From NCBI GenBank assembly GCA_937925685.1, contig CALAMI010000005.1, positions 124,001 through 188,000 of the forward strand: a DNA stretch of 64,000 nt. The letters run 5' to 3'. This document shows positions 36,800-47,731 of the stretch, piece by piece. Under the pieces are notes generated by a model that saw nothing but the letters and a program-made list of their open reading frames with translations, did no database searches and was not told where the DNA came from. This DNA is from Candidatus Binatia bacterium (lineage in GTDB: Bacteria > Desulfobacterota > Binatia > HRBIN30). Position numbers and translations under genes: made by a program. The first letter of the stretch is position 1; the number at the start of each line of letters is the position of its first letter.

Positions 36800-37620
36800 G
36801 TGACCCAGTTGTACGTCCACTCGATGTAGCTCGCGTGCAACAGTTGCTGCGGGGATCCCGTTTAGGGCTGCCGTTACATTACCGTGAGGTCACCGAATCA
36901 ACCAACGACGATGCGGCTTGCCTCGGGCGGGCAGGTGCTTCAGAAGGGAGCACGGTCATTGCCGATGCCCAGACGCGGGGGCGGGGTCGGCGAGGGCGCG
37001 TGTGGGTGTCACCGCCGCATGTCAACATTTACGTGTCGGTGCTGTTGCGTCCACGCATCGACGTACAACACTGCCCCCAGATTGCAATTGCTGCGGGTTT
37101 GGCCGCCTTGAGCGCTATTCGTGCCGTGGTTCCCGTGGCTCAGCTAAAGTGGCCGAACGACGTGCTGGTGCGTGGTCGCAAACTCTGCGGAATTCTGGCG
37201 GAAATGAGTGCGCGCCCCGACCGGGTGCTCGACTTCGTGGTGGTGGGGATCGGTGTCAACGTCAACTCCGTAGAAGCGGATTTTCCCGCTGAACTACGCA
37301 AGATGGCCACGAGTTTGCGGATCGAGTGTGGTACGGCGGTCGACCGAGAAGCGTTTGTGGCTGCGTTGTTGCGGCAGTTTGGCGAAGAGTACGAGCGATT
37401 TCTGCGAAGCGGTTTCGGGCCTGTGCGGCAGCGATGGGAAGAGACCTGTGCCACTATCGGACAAGCGGTCGAAGTGGAGATGGGGGTGGAGCGATTTCTC
37501 GGAACCGCAATAGGTCTTGACGAGCACGGGTGTTTGCGCGTGCGCCGGGTTGACGGACAAGAAGTGGAGGTCACGAGCGGTGAAGTCTGGTTGCGTGAGC
37601 CGACCACTCCTGTGCATTGA
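36796..37620 (+). CDS. birA: Biotin--[acetyl-CoA-carboxylase] ligase (monofunctional)
   Basis: A 274-residue biotin protein ligase. The biotinyl-AMP loop is GRGRRGRVW, preceded by EVTESTNDDA, and LKWPNDVLVRGRKLCGIL carries the catalytic Lys. VVGIGVNVN and the C-terminal SH3-like domain (GTAIGLDEHGCLRVRR) are intact. There is no N-terminal helix-turn-helix, so it is the enzyme-only type without repressor activity. The ATG overlaps nadC as ATGA, and its 3' end overlaps the start of the first coaX by about 40 bases. It attaches biotin to carboxylase carrier domains. Confidence 0.94.
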   Translation: MSDPVVRPLDVARVQQLLRGSRLGLPLHYREVTESTNDDAACLGRAGASEGSTVIADAQTRGRGRRGRVWVSPPHVNIYVSVLLRPRIDVQHCPQIAIAAGLAALSAIRAVVPVAQLKWPNDVLVRGRKLCGILAEMSARPDRVLDFVVVGIGVNVNSVEADFPAELRKMATSLRIECGTAVDREAFVAALLRQFGEEYERFLRSGFGPVRQRWEETCATIGQAVEVEMGVERFLGTAIGLDEHGCLRVRRVDGQEVEVTSGEVWLREPTTPVH

Positions 37621-38389
37621 CGTGGGGAACACGCACGTGGTGCTGGGTTTGTTCGCTGGGGCCACCTGGGTGCGGCGGTGGCGGCTAAAGACCAACCCCT
37701 GGACGACGGCCGACGAGTTCGCGGTGTATTTGTCTGCGTTACTGCAGGACGAACGATGTCTTGAGCTGGAAGGTGTGGCGATGGCTTCAGTCGTGCCCGC
37801 GGTAACAGCCACACTGGTGCAATGGGCCAGGCGGTACCTCAAGATTGAGCCCGCGGTTCTCTGCGCGGCGGATGTCGGGCTCGAGCGCGTCCGTTACGAC
37901 GCGCCCGAGCAGCTCGGAACCGACCGACTGGCCAACGCAGTAGCGGCTCACGCCAGAACAGGTGGCGCCGCGGTAGTGGTGGATTGCGGAACGGCGACAA
38001 AATTCGAGTTTGTCGACCATGCGGGAGTCTACTGCGGTGGGGCGATTGCCCCGGGCCTGGGAATCGCAGGCGACGCCTTGTTTTCCCGCGCGGCTCGCCT
38101 CTACCGCGTGCCGCTGGCGGCGCCGCCGCATGTCATTGGGCGAAACACCGTTCATGCCTTGCAGGTCGGGTTGCTCTACGGTCACGCGGCACTTATCGAC
38201 GGCATGGTAGAGCGGATTCTTGCCGACAGTGGCGTTTCCGCGCCAGTGATTGCTACGGGGGGTTTTGCTGGGGTTTTGGCTCCGCTCTGCCGGCGGGTGG
38301 ATGAAGTGGTCGACTCCCTCACCCTTGACGGGATTCGCTTGATCTTTGCCGAGCGACAAAGGAAAAAGGAGACCGTGGCTGACCCATGA
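37580..38389 (+). CDS. coaX: Type III pantothenate kinase, copy 1
   Basis: A 269-residue CoaX protein, which phosphorylates pantothenate at the first step of CoA synthesis. The GTG at 37580 has GGAGGT eight bases upstream inside birA; a GTG at 37595 is the alternative. Phosphate motif 1 is CIDVGNTH, the catalytic Asp lies in QLGTDRLANA, and phosphate motif 2 reads VVDCGTATKFEFV, where the family usually has Thr-Thr-Phe-Asp. GGAIAPGLGIAGDALF follows. The motif-2 Lys and Glu are unusual. It is followed directly by a second coaX (ATGA overlap). It is probably active, since the core Asp and Gly residues are kept. Confidence 0.9.
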   Translation: MKSGCVSRPLLCIDVGNTHVVLGLFAGATWVRRWRLKTNPWTTADEFAVYLSALLQDERCLELEGVAMASVVPAVTATLVQWARRYLKIEPAVLCAADVGLERVRYDAPEQLGTDRLANAVAAHARTGGAAVVVDCGTATKFEFVDHAGVYCGGAIAPGLGIAGDALFSRAARLYRVPLAAPPHVIGRNTVHALQVGLLYGHAALIDGMVERILADSGVSAPVIATGGFAGVLAPLCRRVDEVVDSLTLDGIRLIFAERQRKKETVADP

Positions 38390-39165
38390 GCCATCGCTGG
38401 TTGCTGGCCATTGACGTGAGCAATACACAAACCGCTTTTGGGGCATTCCAGGGCGAGGAGTTGCGCGACCACTGGCTGTTGCAAACCGACCCAGGTCGCA
38501 CGGCTGACGAGTACGCCGTGCTCTTGCGCAGCTTACTTCACCGCGCGGGCAACCCGTCGATCTCGGCTGTGGCCGTAGCCTCCTCGGTACCGGCCATGCT
38601 TCCCATCGTCGAAACCCTGGTGCGTGACGTCTTCGGGTGCGCGCCGCTGGTCGTTGGTCCAGGGGTGCGCACGGGGATGCCGATTTTGTACGATAAGCCC
38701 CAAGAGGTGGGCGCGGACCGCATTGTCAACGCAATTGCCGCGTATGCGCACACCCACCGGACAACCATCGTAGTGGATTTGAGCACGGCCACGATTTTCG
38801 ATTTCATCTCGGCGCGAGGGGAATATGTGGGAGGGGTCATCGCTCCGGGCCTAGGGATTGCCAGCGATGCGTTGTTCGAAAGAACGGCGCGTTTATATCG
38901 TGTGGAACTCAAGCGTCCGAAACACGTGATCGGCCGCAACACCGTGCACGCCATCCAGTCGGGTTTGATCTATGGTTATGTGGCCTTGGTGGACGGTATT
39001 GTAGAACGAATGCGACAAGAGGCGCGAGAAAACGCCTACGTGCTGGCCACGGGCACGTACGCCGAATTGATCGCACCGGAATCGGTCACCATCGACGCGG
39101 TGGACCCATTTTTGACCCTCAAGGGACTTCGCTTGCTCTACGAGCGCAATCAGGAGAAAGGATGA
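38386..39165 (+). CDS. coaX: Type III pantothenate kinase-like protein, copy 2 with altered motifs
   Basis: A 259-residue CoaX paralogue in tandem with copy 1, joined by an ATGA overlap. The fold is conserved along the whole length (QEVGADRIVNAIAAY, GGVIAPGLGIASDALF, GRNTVHAIQSGL). Two phosphate-binding glycines are replaced by serine: motif 1 is AIDVSNTQ (Ser12) and motif 2 is VVDLSTATIFDF. The Asp of the GxDR motif is retained. It may be a weak kinase, a regulatory subunit, or one half of a heterodimer with copy 1, since CoaX enzymes are dimers with the active site at the interface. That is inference from motif differences only. Confidence 0.85.
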   Translation: MSHRWLLAIDVSNTQTAFGAFQGEELRDHWLLQTDPGRTADEYAVLLRSLLHRAGNPSISAVAVASSVPAMLPIVETLVRDVFGCAPLVVGPGVRTGMPILYDKPQEVGADRIVNAIAAYAHTHRTTIVVDLSTATIFDFISARGEYVGGVIAPGLGIASDALFERTARLYRVELKRPKHVIGRNTVHAIQSGLIYGYVALVDGIVERMRQEARENAYVLATGTYAELIAPESVTIDAVDPFLTLKGLRLLYERNQEKG

Positions 39166-39173
39166 GGTAGGCC

Positions 39174-41264
39174 ATGGCAGAGGACGTCACGTTGGTACGC
39201 AGCATCGGGGTGATTGGGCAAGGCGGTGTCGGTAAGACGTCGGTTGCGGATACCTTGCTCTATGCGGCCGGGGCGGTGAACCGTATAGGTCGAGTCGACG
39301 ACGGTACGTCGAACTTCGACTTCGAGCCCGAGGAAATTCGCCGGAAAATTTCTCTCAGTACCTCCGTGTTTCATTTTTCTTGGAAAAAGCACTCCATCCA
39401 TTTGCTCGACATGCCCGGGTACTCGAATTTCTTAGCGGATACGATTTTATCTCTGCGTGCCTGTACGGGGGCGATCTTTGTCCTGGCGCCAGCGGCCGGT
39501 GAATTGCGGGTGGAGGCCGAGAAGCTGTGGGCACGCGCACAAGAACTCCAGCTTCCAACGGTGGCGTTCGTGAACCGCATGGATCGTGACAACGCCGACT
39601 TCGAGGCGGCCGTGGAGGACATGAAGAAAATCCTTGGAGCAAAACCCGTGGCCATTCAGTTGCCTTTGGGGAGCGCGGACTCGTTCCGCGGCGTCATCGA
39701 CCTACTGAGCATGAAAGCGTTCGTCCACAGCGGGGAGAACACTTGGCGTGAAGAACCTATTCCCGCGGAGTTCGAGACCGCGGCGCAAAACGCTCGCGAG
39801 CTGATGATCGAGTTAGCTGCAGATGCCAGCGATGAGTTTACCGAGCGTTACTTGGAGAACGGGACACTGACCAACGAAGAATTGGGCGAAGCGCTGAGAC
39901 AGGGGACGTTGGCGAGGCGGTTTGTCCCGGTACTTTGTGGTTCGGCCTCGAAAGGTATCGGGGCGCAGCCTTTGTTGGAGGCCATTGTCCGTTACCTCGG
40001 CTCGGCCGCCGATCAGGGAAAGCACGCGGGGAAAGATCCGAAAGTGGGGGTGGAGATCGAGCGTCTGCCGGATGCGCATGAGCCGTTTTCTGCGATCGTG
40101 TTTAAGACGATGGTCGACCCGTTTGCCGGCCGCTTGTCGATGCTGCGGGTCATTTCGGGCAAGCTGACCCCTGACAGTACCGTGCTGAATACTAGCCGTG
40201 ACGTTCGTGAGCGGGTTGCTCACCTTCTGCAGCTCAACGGCAAGAAGCAGACAGGTGTCGGACAGGCCATTCCGGGGGATGTCGTGGCGGTGGCAAAACT
40301 CAAGGAGACCTACACAGGGGACACCTTAGCCGATGAAAAAGCACCCATCGTTTACCCGCGCGACACGCTCCCTCCGCCAGCCATTTCCTTTGCCATCGAA
40401 CCGAAAAGCAAAGGGGACGAGGAAAAAGCTACTCAGGCGCTGCAAAAAATGAGCGAAGAGGATCCGTCGCTAGAGTTGCATCGCGATCCGCAAACTCGCG
40501 AACTCATTCTCTCCGGCGTCGACCAGTTGCATCTGGAAGTGGTGATCGAGCGCTTAAAGCGGAAGTACGGGGCGGAGGTAGAACTCAAGGCCCCGAAAGT
40601 TCCTTATAAGGAAACGATCAAGGGGCGGGCCAAGGCGCAGGGAAAGCTCAAGAAGCAAACAGGAGGGCGTGGACAGTATGGGGATACATGGCTTGAAGTG
40701 GAACCGCTGCCACGGGGGGCTGGGTTCGAGTTCGTGGATAAAATCGTCGGTGGTGTGGTGCCGCGCCAGTACATCCCGGCGGTGGAGAAGGGCGTTCGCG
40801 AGGCAATGGCCGAGGGCTTTCTTGCCCACTATCCGATGACCGATATCCGAGTGACCTTGTACGACGGTTCTTACCACGAAGTGGACTCTTCAGAACTGGC
40901 ATTTAAGATTGCTGCTTCTTTGGGGTTCAAGAACGCGGTGGCTCAGGCTAAGCCTGTGCTGCTCGAGCCCATTATGTCGATGGAAATCACCGTACCCGAC
41001 GAATGTATGGGCGATGTCATAGGCGACATCAACGCCCGTCGGGGAAAAGTACTCGGGGTGGATGCAAAGCCGGGAAGTCAGGTGATTAAGGCGTTAGTGC
41101 CGCTGGCCGAGGTATTACGCTACTCGCCGGACTTGCGTTCCATGACGAGTGGTCGCGGCTCCTTTACCATGGCTTTTTCCCATTACGAAGAAGTGCCCCC
41201 GCACTTGACGGAAAGGATCATCAAAGAAGCGGAGGCCATGCGAGCCCAGAAGCAGCACGCCTGA
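39174..41264 (+). CDS. fusA: Elongation factor G-like GTPase (EF-G-2 subfamily)
   Basis: A 696-residue translational GTPase with five EF-G domains. G1 is GQGGVGKTS (residues 15-23), not the AHIDAGKTT of the main EF-G. Switch II is DMPGYSNF, with Tyr83 in place of the catalytic His, and G4 is NRMD (134-137). EEIRRKIS lies in switch I. Later landmarks are GGRGQYGDTWLEVEP and the domain IV-V segment TSGRGSFTMAFSHYEEVPPHL. The Tyr and the changed P-loop match the EF-G-2 group seen in Thermus and many others, whose job is unclear. It starts 8 bases after copy 2 of coaX. Confidence 0.92.
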   Translation: MAEDVTLVRSIGVIGQGGVGKTSVADTLLYAAGAVNRIGRVDDGTSNFDFEPEEIRRKISLSTSVFHFSWKKHSIHLLDMPGYSNFLADTILSLRACTGAIFVLAPAAGELRVEAEKLWARAQELQLPTVAFVNRMDRDNADFEAAVEDMKKILGAKPVAIQLPLGSADSFRGVIDLLSMKAFVHSGENTWREEPIPAEFETAAQNARELMIELAADASDEFTERYLENGTLTNEELGEALRQGTLARRFVPVLCGSASKGIGAQPLLEAIVRYLGSAADQGKHAGKDPKVGVEIERLPDAHEPFSAIVFKTMVDPFAGRLSMLRVISGKLTPDSTVLNTSRDVRERVAHLLQLNGKKQTGVGQAIPGDVVAVAKLKETYTGDTLADEKAPIVYPRDTLPPPAISFAIEPKSKGDEEKATQALQKMSEEDPSLELHRDPQTRELILSGVDQLHLEVVIERLKRKYGAEVELKAPKVPYKETIKGRAKAQGKLKKQTGGRGQYGDTWLEVEPLPRGAGFEFVDKIVGGVVPRQYIPAVEKGVREAMAEGFLAHYPMTDIRVTLYDGSYHEVDSSELAFKIAASLGFKNAVAQAKPVLLEPIMSMEITVPDECMGDVIGDINARRGKVLGVDAKPGSQVIKALVPLAEVLRYSPDLRSMTSGRGSFTMAFSHYEEVPPHLTERIIKEAEAMRAQKQHA

Positions 41265-41266
41265 GC

Positions 41267-41788
41267 ATGACTGGGGAAGACCTGCAGCGCATTGCTGAAG
41301 AAATTGAACGCGGGGCGGACCCTTACCACGTACCCGCGGAGTTCCTGGAGGAGCCGAAGGAAGAGCGTCCCCCGAATAAAAGTTTGTACGCCCGCATTGC
41401 GAGCATGACCGTTGCGGAGAAGGTGAAGCTCGCCTTGTTGGGCAACCGCGAGGCACGCGCTCTGCTGGTGCGGGATAGGAACCGCATGATTGCCCGGTTC
41501 GTCCTGCGTAATCCACGGCTTACCGAGGAAGAAGTGCTCGGCTTTGCGCGCAACCGCAACCTCGATAGCGAGGTCCTCCGGGAAATTGGTGAGCACAAGA
41601 CCTGGCCGCGCAACTACCAAATACGGCACGCCTTGGTTACGAACCCGAAAACACCACTTGCCGTTGCGCTTCATTTCGTCAGTTCCTTGCACGAGCGGGA
41701 CTTACGTTTTCTGGCGAAGAGCAAGAACGTGTCGGCGACGATCGTCACTCAAGCCCGCCGTATTTTGACGCAACGGGGCAAGATGTAA
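41267..41788 (+). CDS. Small helical-repeat conserved protein, unknown function
   Basis: A 173-residue soluble protein that starts two bases after the EF-G stop. It has an acidic N-terminal third (AEEIERGADPYHVP) and then HEAT-like helical repeats. Conserved-looking phrases are SMTVAEKVKLALLGNREARALL, FVLRNPRLTEEEVL and LVTNPKTPLAVALHF (the first just above the usual repeat length). The pattern NP-[KR]-[LT]-[TP] recurring every ~40 residues suggests DUF2336-like or leucine-rich-repeat-variant helices. Proteins of this kind occur in myxobacteria and related lineages without assigned function. Tight linkage suggests co-translation with the EF-G-2 protein. Confidence 0.75.
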   Translation: MTGEDLQRIAEEIERGADPYHVPAEFLEEPKEERPPNKSLYARIASMTVAEKVKLALLGNREARALLVRDRNRMIARFVLRNPRLTEEEVLGFARNRNLDSEVLREIGEHKTWPRNYQIRHALVTNPKTPLAVALHFVSSLHERDLRFLAKSKNVSATIVTQARRILTQRGKM

Positions 41789-42091
41789 GAAACGAACGGG
41801 CAGAGAACCTCGTGGCCGCCGCGGCAGGCAGCTGCAGGCAGCCGAAGCATTTCACCCACGCAGGGTCGTTTCGAGACCAGCGCCGAAAGTGCTGACCAAG
41901 CGAGACCGTGAGTGGCCCTGGTGGGGGAACGACGTTAGACGTGCACACGGGTGTTCTCTTTGCAAAACGGCGAATCGAGCAATTGTCCTTCCTCGGTTCG
42001 TGTGCCGGCACTGCATGCCCACCGAGAGTGGTGCTGGGGCAGGTGGCGCGACGTTACCAATGGTGGCGTGAACGCCCGGTGCGAAACGGCG
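41789..42091. other. Intergenic stretch between convergent genes, about 300 bases
   Basis: This stretch separates the small helical protein (plus) from aconitase (minus). No gene, RNA or clear intrinsic terminator is recognised. A short plus-strand frame with CSLCK and CRHC is not supported by a start site. Confidence 0.4.
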
Positions 42092-44341
42092 CTATTTCCC
42101 CCGCATGAGGTTGAGGGCGGCGCCGGCTTTAAACCAAGCGATTTGCTCCGTGCTAAAGGTATGGCGGCAGAAAATTTCGTCCTCGGTGCCATCGGCGTGG
42201 TGAATGATCACCTTGACCGGCTTGCCGGGCGCTAATTGGGCGAGGCCAACGATGCTAATGCGGTCGTCTTCGCGGATTTTGTCGTAGTCAGCCGGATTTT
42301 CAAAGACGAGGGGCAACAGCCCTTGTTTTTTGAGGTTGGTCTCGTGGATGCGGGCAAAGCTACGGGCGATCACGGCTTTGCAGCCGAGGTAGCGCGGTTC
42401 CATGGCGGCGTGTTCTCGGCTCGAGCCTTCGCCGTAGTTTTCGTCGCCAATGGCCACCCAGCCGACACCTTGAGCCTTGTAATACCGCGCGATCTGGGGG
42501 AACGGCACCCCGCTTTCACCGGTGAGCACGTTCTTGCCCTTGCCCACTTCGCCGGTAAAGGCGTTCACCACGCCGGTGAACAAATTGTCGCTAATGCGGT
42601 CCAAGTGCCCACGGTAGCGCAGCCACGGGCCGGCGGGCGAGATGTGATCCGTCGTGCACTTGCCCTTGGCCTTGACCAACACCGGCAAGCGGTGAAAGTC
42701 TTGGCCATCCCAGGCAGGGAACGGTTCGAGAAGCTGTAACCGTTCGCTGTCTGGACGGACGACGACTTCTACGTCGCTTCCATCTTCGGGTGGTTCCACG
42801 TAGCCTGCAGTTCCGGGAGCAAAACCCTGCTCCGGAAGCTCCGTGGCGTCGGGTGGCTCGAGTCTCACGGCCTCGCCGTTCGGCCCAGTGAGTGCATCGG
42901 TGAGCGGGTTGAAGTCGAGGCGGCCAGCGAGGGCAAAGGCGGTGACCATTTCGGGACTGCCAATAAAGGCTAACGTTTCTGGATTGCCATCGTTGCGGGC
43001 TGGGAAATTGCGGTTGAACGAAGTCACGATCGTATTGCGCTCGCCCTTGCGGATGTCGTCGCGCTGCCATTGGCCAATGCAGGGACCGCAAGCGTTGGCC
43101 AACACGATACCGCCTAGAGCAGTGAGCGCTTCCATATAGCTGTCGCGTTTGATGGTCTGGAAGATTTGATCGGATCCAGGTGTGATGAGAAACTTCGTTC
43201 GGGCCCGAAGCCCGTGCTTTAAGGCTTGCTGCGCCACATGAGCCGACCGTCCGATGTCTTCGTAAGAGGAGTTGGTGCAACTCCCGACCAGGGCAGCGCG
43301 GATTTCTACGGGGTAGTCATGCTCGCGAATGTCTTGTTTCAAGCGGGAGATCGGGCGTGCCAGGTCGGGGGTGTGTGGTCCGACAACATGCGGCTCTAAT
43401 GCGGACAAGTCGATTTCGATGATCTCGTCGTAAAAACGCTCTGGAAACCGCTCCACCTCCGGGTCTGGTTGCAACCAAGCCGCATGACGATCAGCCAAAT
43501 CAGCGATGGCTTCACGGTTTGTGGCGCGTAGGTAGGTTGCCATGCGCTCGTCGTAAGGGAAAATCGAAGTTGTTGCTCCAAGTTCCGCGCCCATGTTGGT
43601 GATGGTCGCTTTGCCGGTACAACTGATCGATCGCGTTCCCGGGCCAAAGTACTCGATAATTTTGCCTGTGCCACCTTTCACAGTCATGATGCCGGCCAAT
43701 TTAAGAATAACGTCTTTGGCGGCCGTCCAGCCGCTGAGTTGGCCCGTGAGCCGCACACCGACAATCTTCGGGAGTTGAACATTCCAAGGCAGCCCAGCCA
43801 TGACGTCCGCGGCGTCCGCTCCGCCGACGCCGATGGCGAGCATTCCGAGCCCGCCCGCATTCGGGGTGTGTGAGTCGGTACCGACCATCAGACCGCCCGG
43901 GAACGCGTAGTTTTCGAGCACGACTTGATGGATGATCCCCGAGCCAGGCTTCCAGAACCCAATGCCGTACTTGCGCGATGCCGAGAGGAGAAACTGGTAC
44001 ACCTCGTCGTTCTCTCGCAGGGCAGCCTGCATGTCTGGCTCGGCGCCGATGCGAGCCCGAATGAGGTGATCGCAGTGCACGGTGGTGGGCACGGCCACAC
44101 GTTTGCGGCCCGACTGCATGAACTGGAGCAATGCCATTTGGGCCGTTGCGTCTTGCATCGCAACCCGGTCGGGCCATAAGTCCACCCAACTTTTACCTCG
44201 CTCGAGTTCTGCCTGCTCTGGCTTGTCGAGGTGAGCAAAGAGAATCTTCTCGGCCAACGTCAAAGGGCGGTTCAACCGTCGGCGAAACGGCTCGAGACGC
44301 CGAGCCAAAGCCTCGTAAAGTTCACGAACGCGATCGATCAT
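42092..44341 (-). CDS. acn: Aconitate hydratase (mitochondrial type)
   Basis: A 749-residue aconitase of the mitochondrial/ACO2-like class, which interconverts citrate and isocitrate in the TCA cycle. The 4Fe-4S cysteines are in [11 protein letters not shown] and ACGPCIGQW. Other motifs are [36 protein letters not shown], and in the swivel domain [15 protein letters not shown] with [11 protein letters not shown]. The length is that of this class rather than the ~900 residues of bacterial AcnA. The ATG at 44341 follows GAGG. It is preceded on the same strand by a small conserved protein and thioredoxin. Confidence 0.96.
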   Translation of the reverse strand: MIDRVRELYEALARRLEPFRRRLNRPLTLAEKILFAHLDKPEQAELERGKSWVDLWPDRVAMQDATAQMALLQFMQSGRKRVAVPTTVHCDHLIRARIGAEPDMQAALRENDEVYQFLLSASRKYGIGFWKPGSGIIHQVVLENYAFPGGLMVGTDSHTPNAGGLGMLAIGVGGADAADVMAGLPWNVQLPKIVGVRLTGQLSGWTAAKDVILKLAGIMTVKGGTGKIIEYFGPGTRSISCTGKATITNMGAELGATTSIFPYDERMATYLRATNREAIADLADRHAAWLQPDPEVERFPERFYDEIIEIDLSALEPHVVGPHTPDLARPISRLKQDIREHDYPVEIRAALVGSCTNSSYEDIGRSAHVAQQALKHGLRARTKFLITPGSDQIFQTIKRDSYMEALTALGGIVLANACGPCIGQWQRDDIRKGERNTIVTSFNRNFPARNDGNPETLAFIGSPEMVTAFALAGRLDFNPLTDALTGPNGEAVRLEPPDATELPEQGFAPGTAGYVEPPEDGSDVEVVVRPDSERLQLLEPFPAWDGQDFHRLPVLVKAKGKCTTDHISPAGPWLRYRGHLDRISDNLFTGVVNAFTGEVGKGKNVLTGESGVPFPQIARYYKAQGVGWVAIGDENYGEGSSREHAAMEPRYLGCKAVIARSFARIHETNLKKQGLLPLVFENPADYDKIREDDRISIVGLAQLAPGKPVKVIIHHADGTEDEIFCRHTFSTEQIAWFKAGAALNLMRGK

Positions 44342-44434
44342 GTTTGCCTCTTCAACAGCGGTACGCCCGGAGCGTGCTGTTGGCTATCTGGTCTGTTAGC
44401 AGCATGCAGGTTGATGCCTCGTCGCTTGCGCCAT

Positions 44435-44713
44435 CTACGCGGCCTCGTGTAGAGCAGCTGCCAAGGACAAATCGGCCTCCCACGGGGCATCCGGAGAGCG
44501 CCGTATGCATGAGCCCACGAAGTCGTAGCGGTGCCAGTAAATGATCCGCTCGTAGGCGCGAGCCGGGTCGTTGGCGGGGCGTTTGTACAACCATCGCTCA
44601 TTGAAATGAAATCCGTTTTCCTCGCGCTCCCGTGGCTCGTTCACCGAGCCCTCGGCAACGTCGGGTGTGCCAAACAGCTTCACCACGTCATTGCGGCGAA
44701 TTCGGGCTGCCAT
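44435..44713 (-). CDS. Small conserved hypothetical protein
   Basis: A 92-residue soluble protein with ATG at 44713 after GGAGAG. The sequence opens MAARIRRNDVVKLFGTPDV and contains ENGFHFNERWLYKRP and YWHRYDFVGSCIRR, an aromatic and basic pattern with a single Cys. No known domain is recognised. It lies between trxA (46 bases upstream) and acn (93 bases downstream), all minus strand, so it may share their transcript. A genuine gene is supported by its ribosome site and by protein-like composition. Confidence 0.6.
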   Translation of the reverse strand: MAARIRRNDVVKLFGTPDVAEGSVNEPREREENGFHFNERWLYKRPANDPARAYERIIYWHRYDFVGSCIRRSPDAPWEADLSLAAALHEAA

Positions 44714-44759
44714 AAAGCTCTCCGAGGTTCGGTAGCAGAGTGCCGCGCTCAGCCCACGC

Positions 44760-45083
44760 TCAAACCACCGCCTCTACGGCTTGGACCAAGAGGTGTTTCG
44801 GAACAGCACCAACGATTTGGTCCTTCACCTTGCCTCCTTGGAACAACAGCAAGGTGGGAATGCCGCGTACATTGAACCGGGTAGCTGCGTCGGGGTTGTG
44901 GTCCACATTCACCTTGACCACTTTGAGCTTGCCCTCGTACTCTTGGGCCAACTCCTCGACGATGGGGGCGATGGCCCGGCAAGGGCCGCACCACGGTGCC
45001 CAGAAGTCCACCAAGACCGGGATCGAGGAGTGGACGACTTCTTCGTCGAACGTTGCGTCGGTGACTTCCTTTACTTGTCCCAC
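44760..45083 (-). CDS. trxA: Thioredoxin
   Basis: A 107-residue thioredoxin, full length. The redox motif WCGPC gives Cys32 and Cys35, DFWAPW precedes it, and the cis-Pro segment is [10 protein letters not shown]. The Lys/Asp features and [11 protein letters not shown] match the TrxA family. The GTG start at 45083 has GGAGG six bases upstream. It reduces disulfides in cytoplasmic enzymes such as ribonucleotide reductase. It is likely the first gene of a small transcript running through the 92-residue protein to aconitase. Confidence 0.95.
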   Translation of the reverse strand: MGQVKEVTDATFDEEVVHSSIPVLVDFWAPWCGPCRAIAPIVEELAQEYEGKLKVVKVNVDHNPDAATRFNVRGIPTLLLFQGGKVKDQIVGAVPKHLLVQAVEAVV

Positions 45084-45277
45084 GTTGTGCCTCCTTCCTG
45101 TATCGCTCCTCCACCATAAGACCGGTCACGACACGCTGCAACGGGAGCGATGGCATAGGGCATGAGGGTACGAGGGGTTGACGGGCTCTGGAAGGTTTGG
45201 GCTGGCTAGCTTGGCGGGTGCGCCTGGGTTCCTGTCAGCGCTGTGCCGGCCGCCGCTTTTTCTCCTAGCCCACGTGC

Positions 45278-45613
45278 TTACCGCCTAGGAGAGCGTCCCC
45301 AGAGCGGAGATGTCGCCGTCGGACGAATCTCGAAGCGCCCAAACTCACCTGTGGCCGCAGCCCAATCAGCATCCACGGATTCGACCACCGCTCCCCGCGG
45401 GCCTTGTTGGCAACGCGTTGCGAAGCGTTCCAGCGCTTCCACCGGTCCCTCGACGAGGATCTCCACCATATCGTGACCAACATTTCGTACCCAGCCGCGC
45501 AGACCGAGTTCTCGGGCCTGTCGCTCGACAAAAAACCGGAAGCCAACCCCCTGCACCACACCACGAAGGAGCAAATGAAGTCTTCGCGCGTTCTCTGGCA
45601 TGTCCGCCATCAT
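45278..45613 (-). CDS. acyP: Acylphosphatase
   Basis: A 111-residue acylphosphatase. The phosphate loop is GVVQGVGFR with Arg26, and the catalytic Asn44 lies in GWVRN. VEILVEGPVEALERF completes the fold. It hydrolyses carboxyl-phosphate bonds of acyl phosphates. The ATG at 45613 (others at 45610 and 45601) comes one base after the ligA stop, so the two genes form one translational unit. The C-terminus is about ten residues longer than the usual ~90-100 and ends in basic residues. Confidence 0.93.
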   Translation of the reverse strand: MMADMPENARRLHLLLRGVVQGVGFRFFVERQARELGLRGWVRNVGHDMVEILVEGPVEALERFATRCQQGPRGAVVESVDADWAAATGEFGRFEIRPTATSPLWGRSPRR

Positions 45614-45614
45614 C

Positions 45615-47663
<2,049 letters not shown>

Positions 47664-47731
47664 TCAACGGCGGCCAGAGGACGCGGAGGACGGATAAGGT
47701 GCGTTGACATTGCTCGGTCCTTCCTCAAAGG

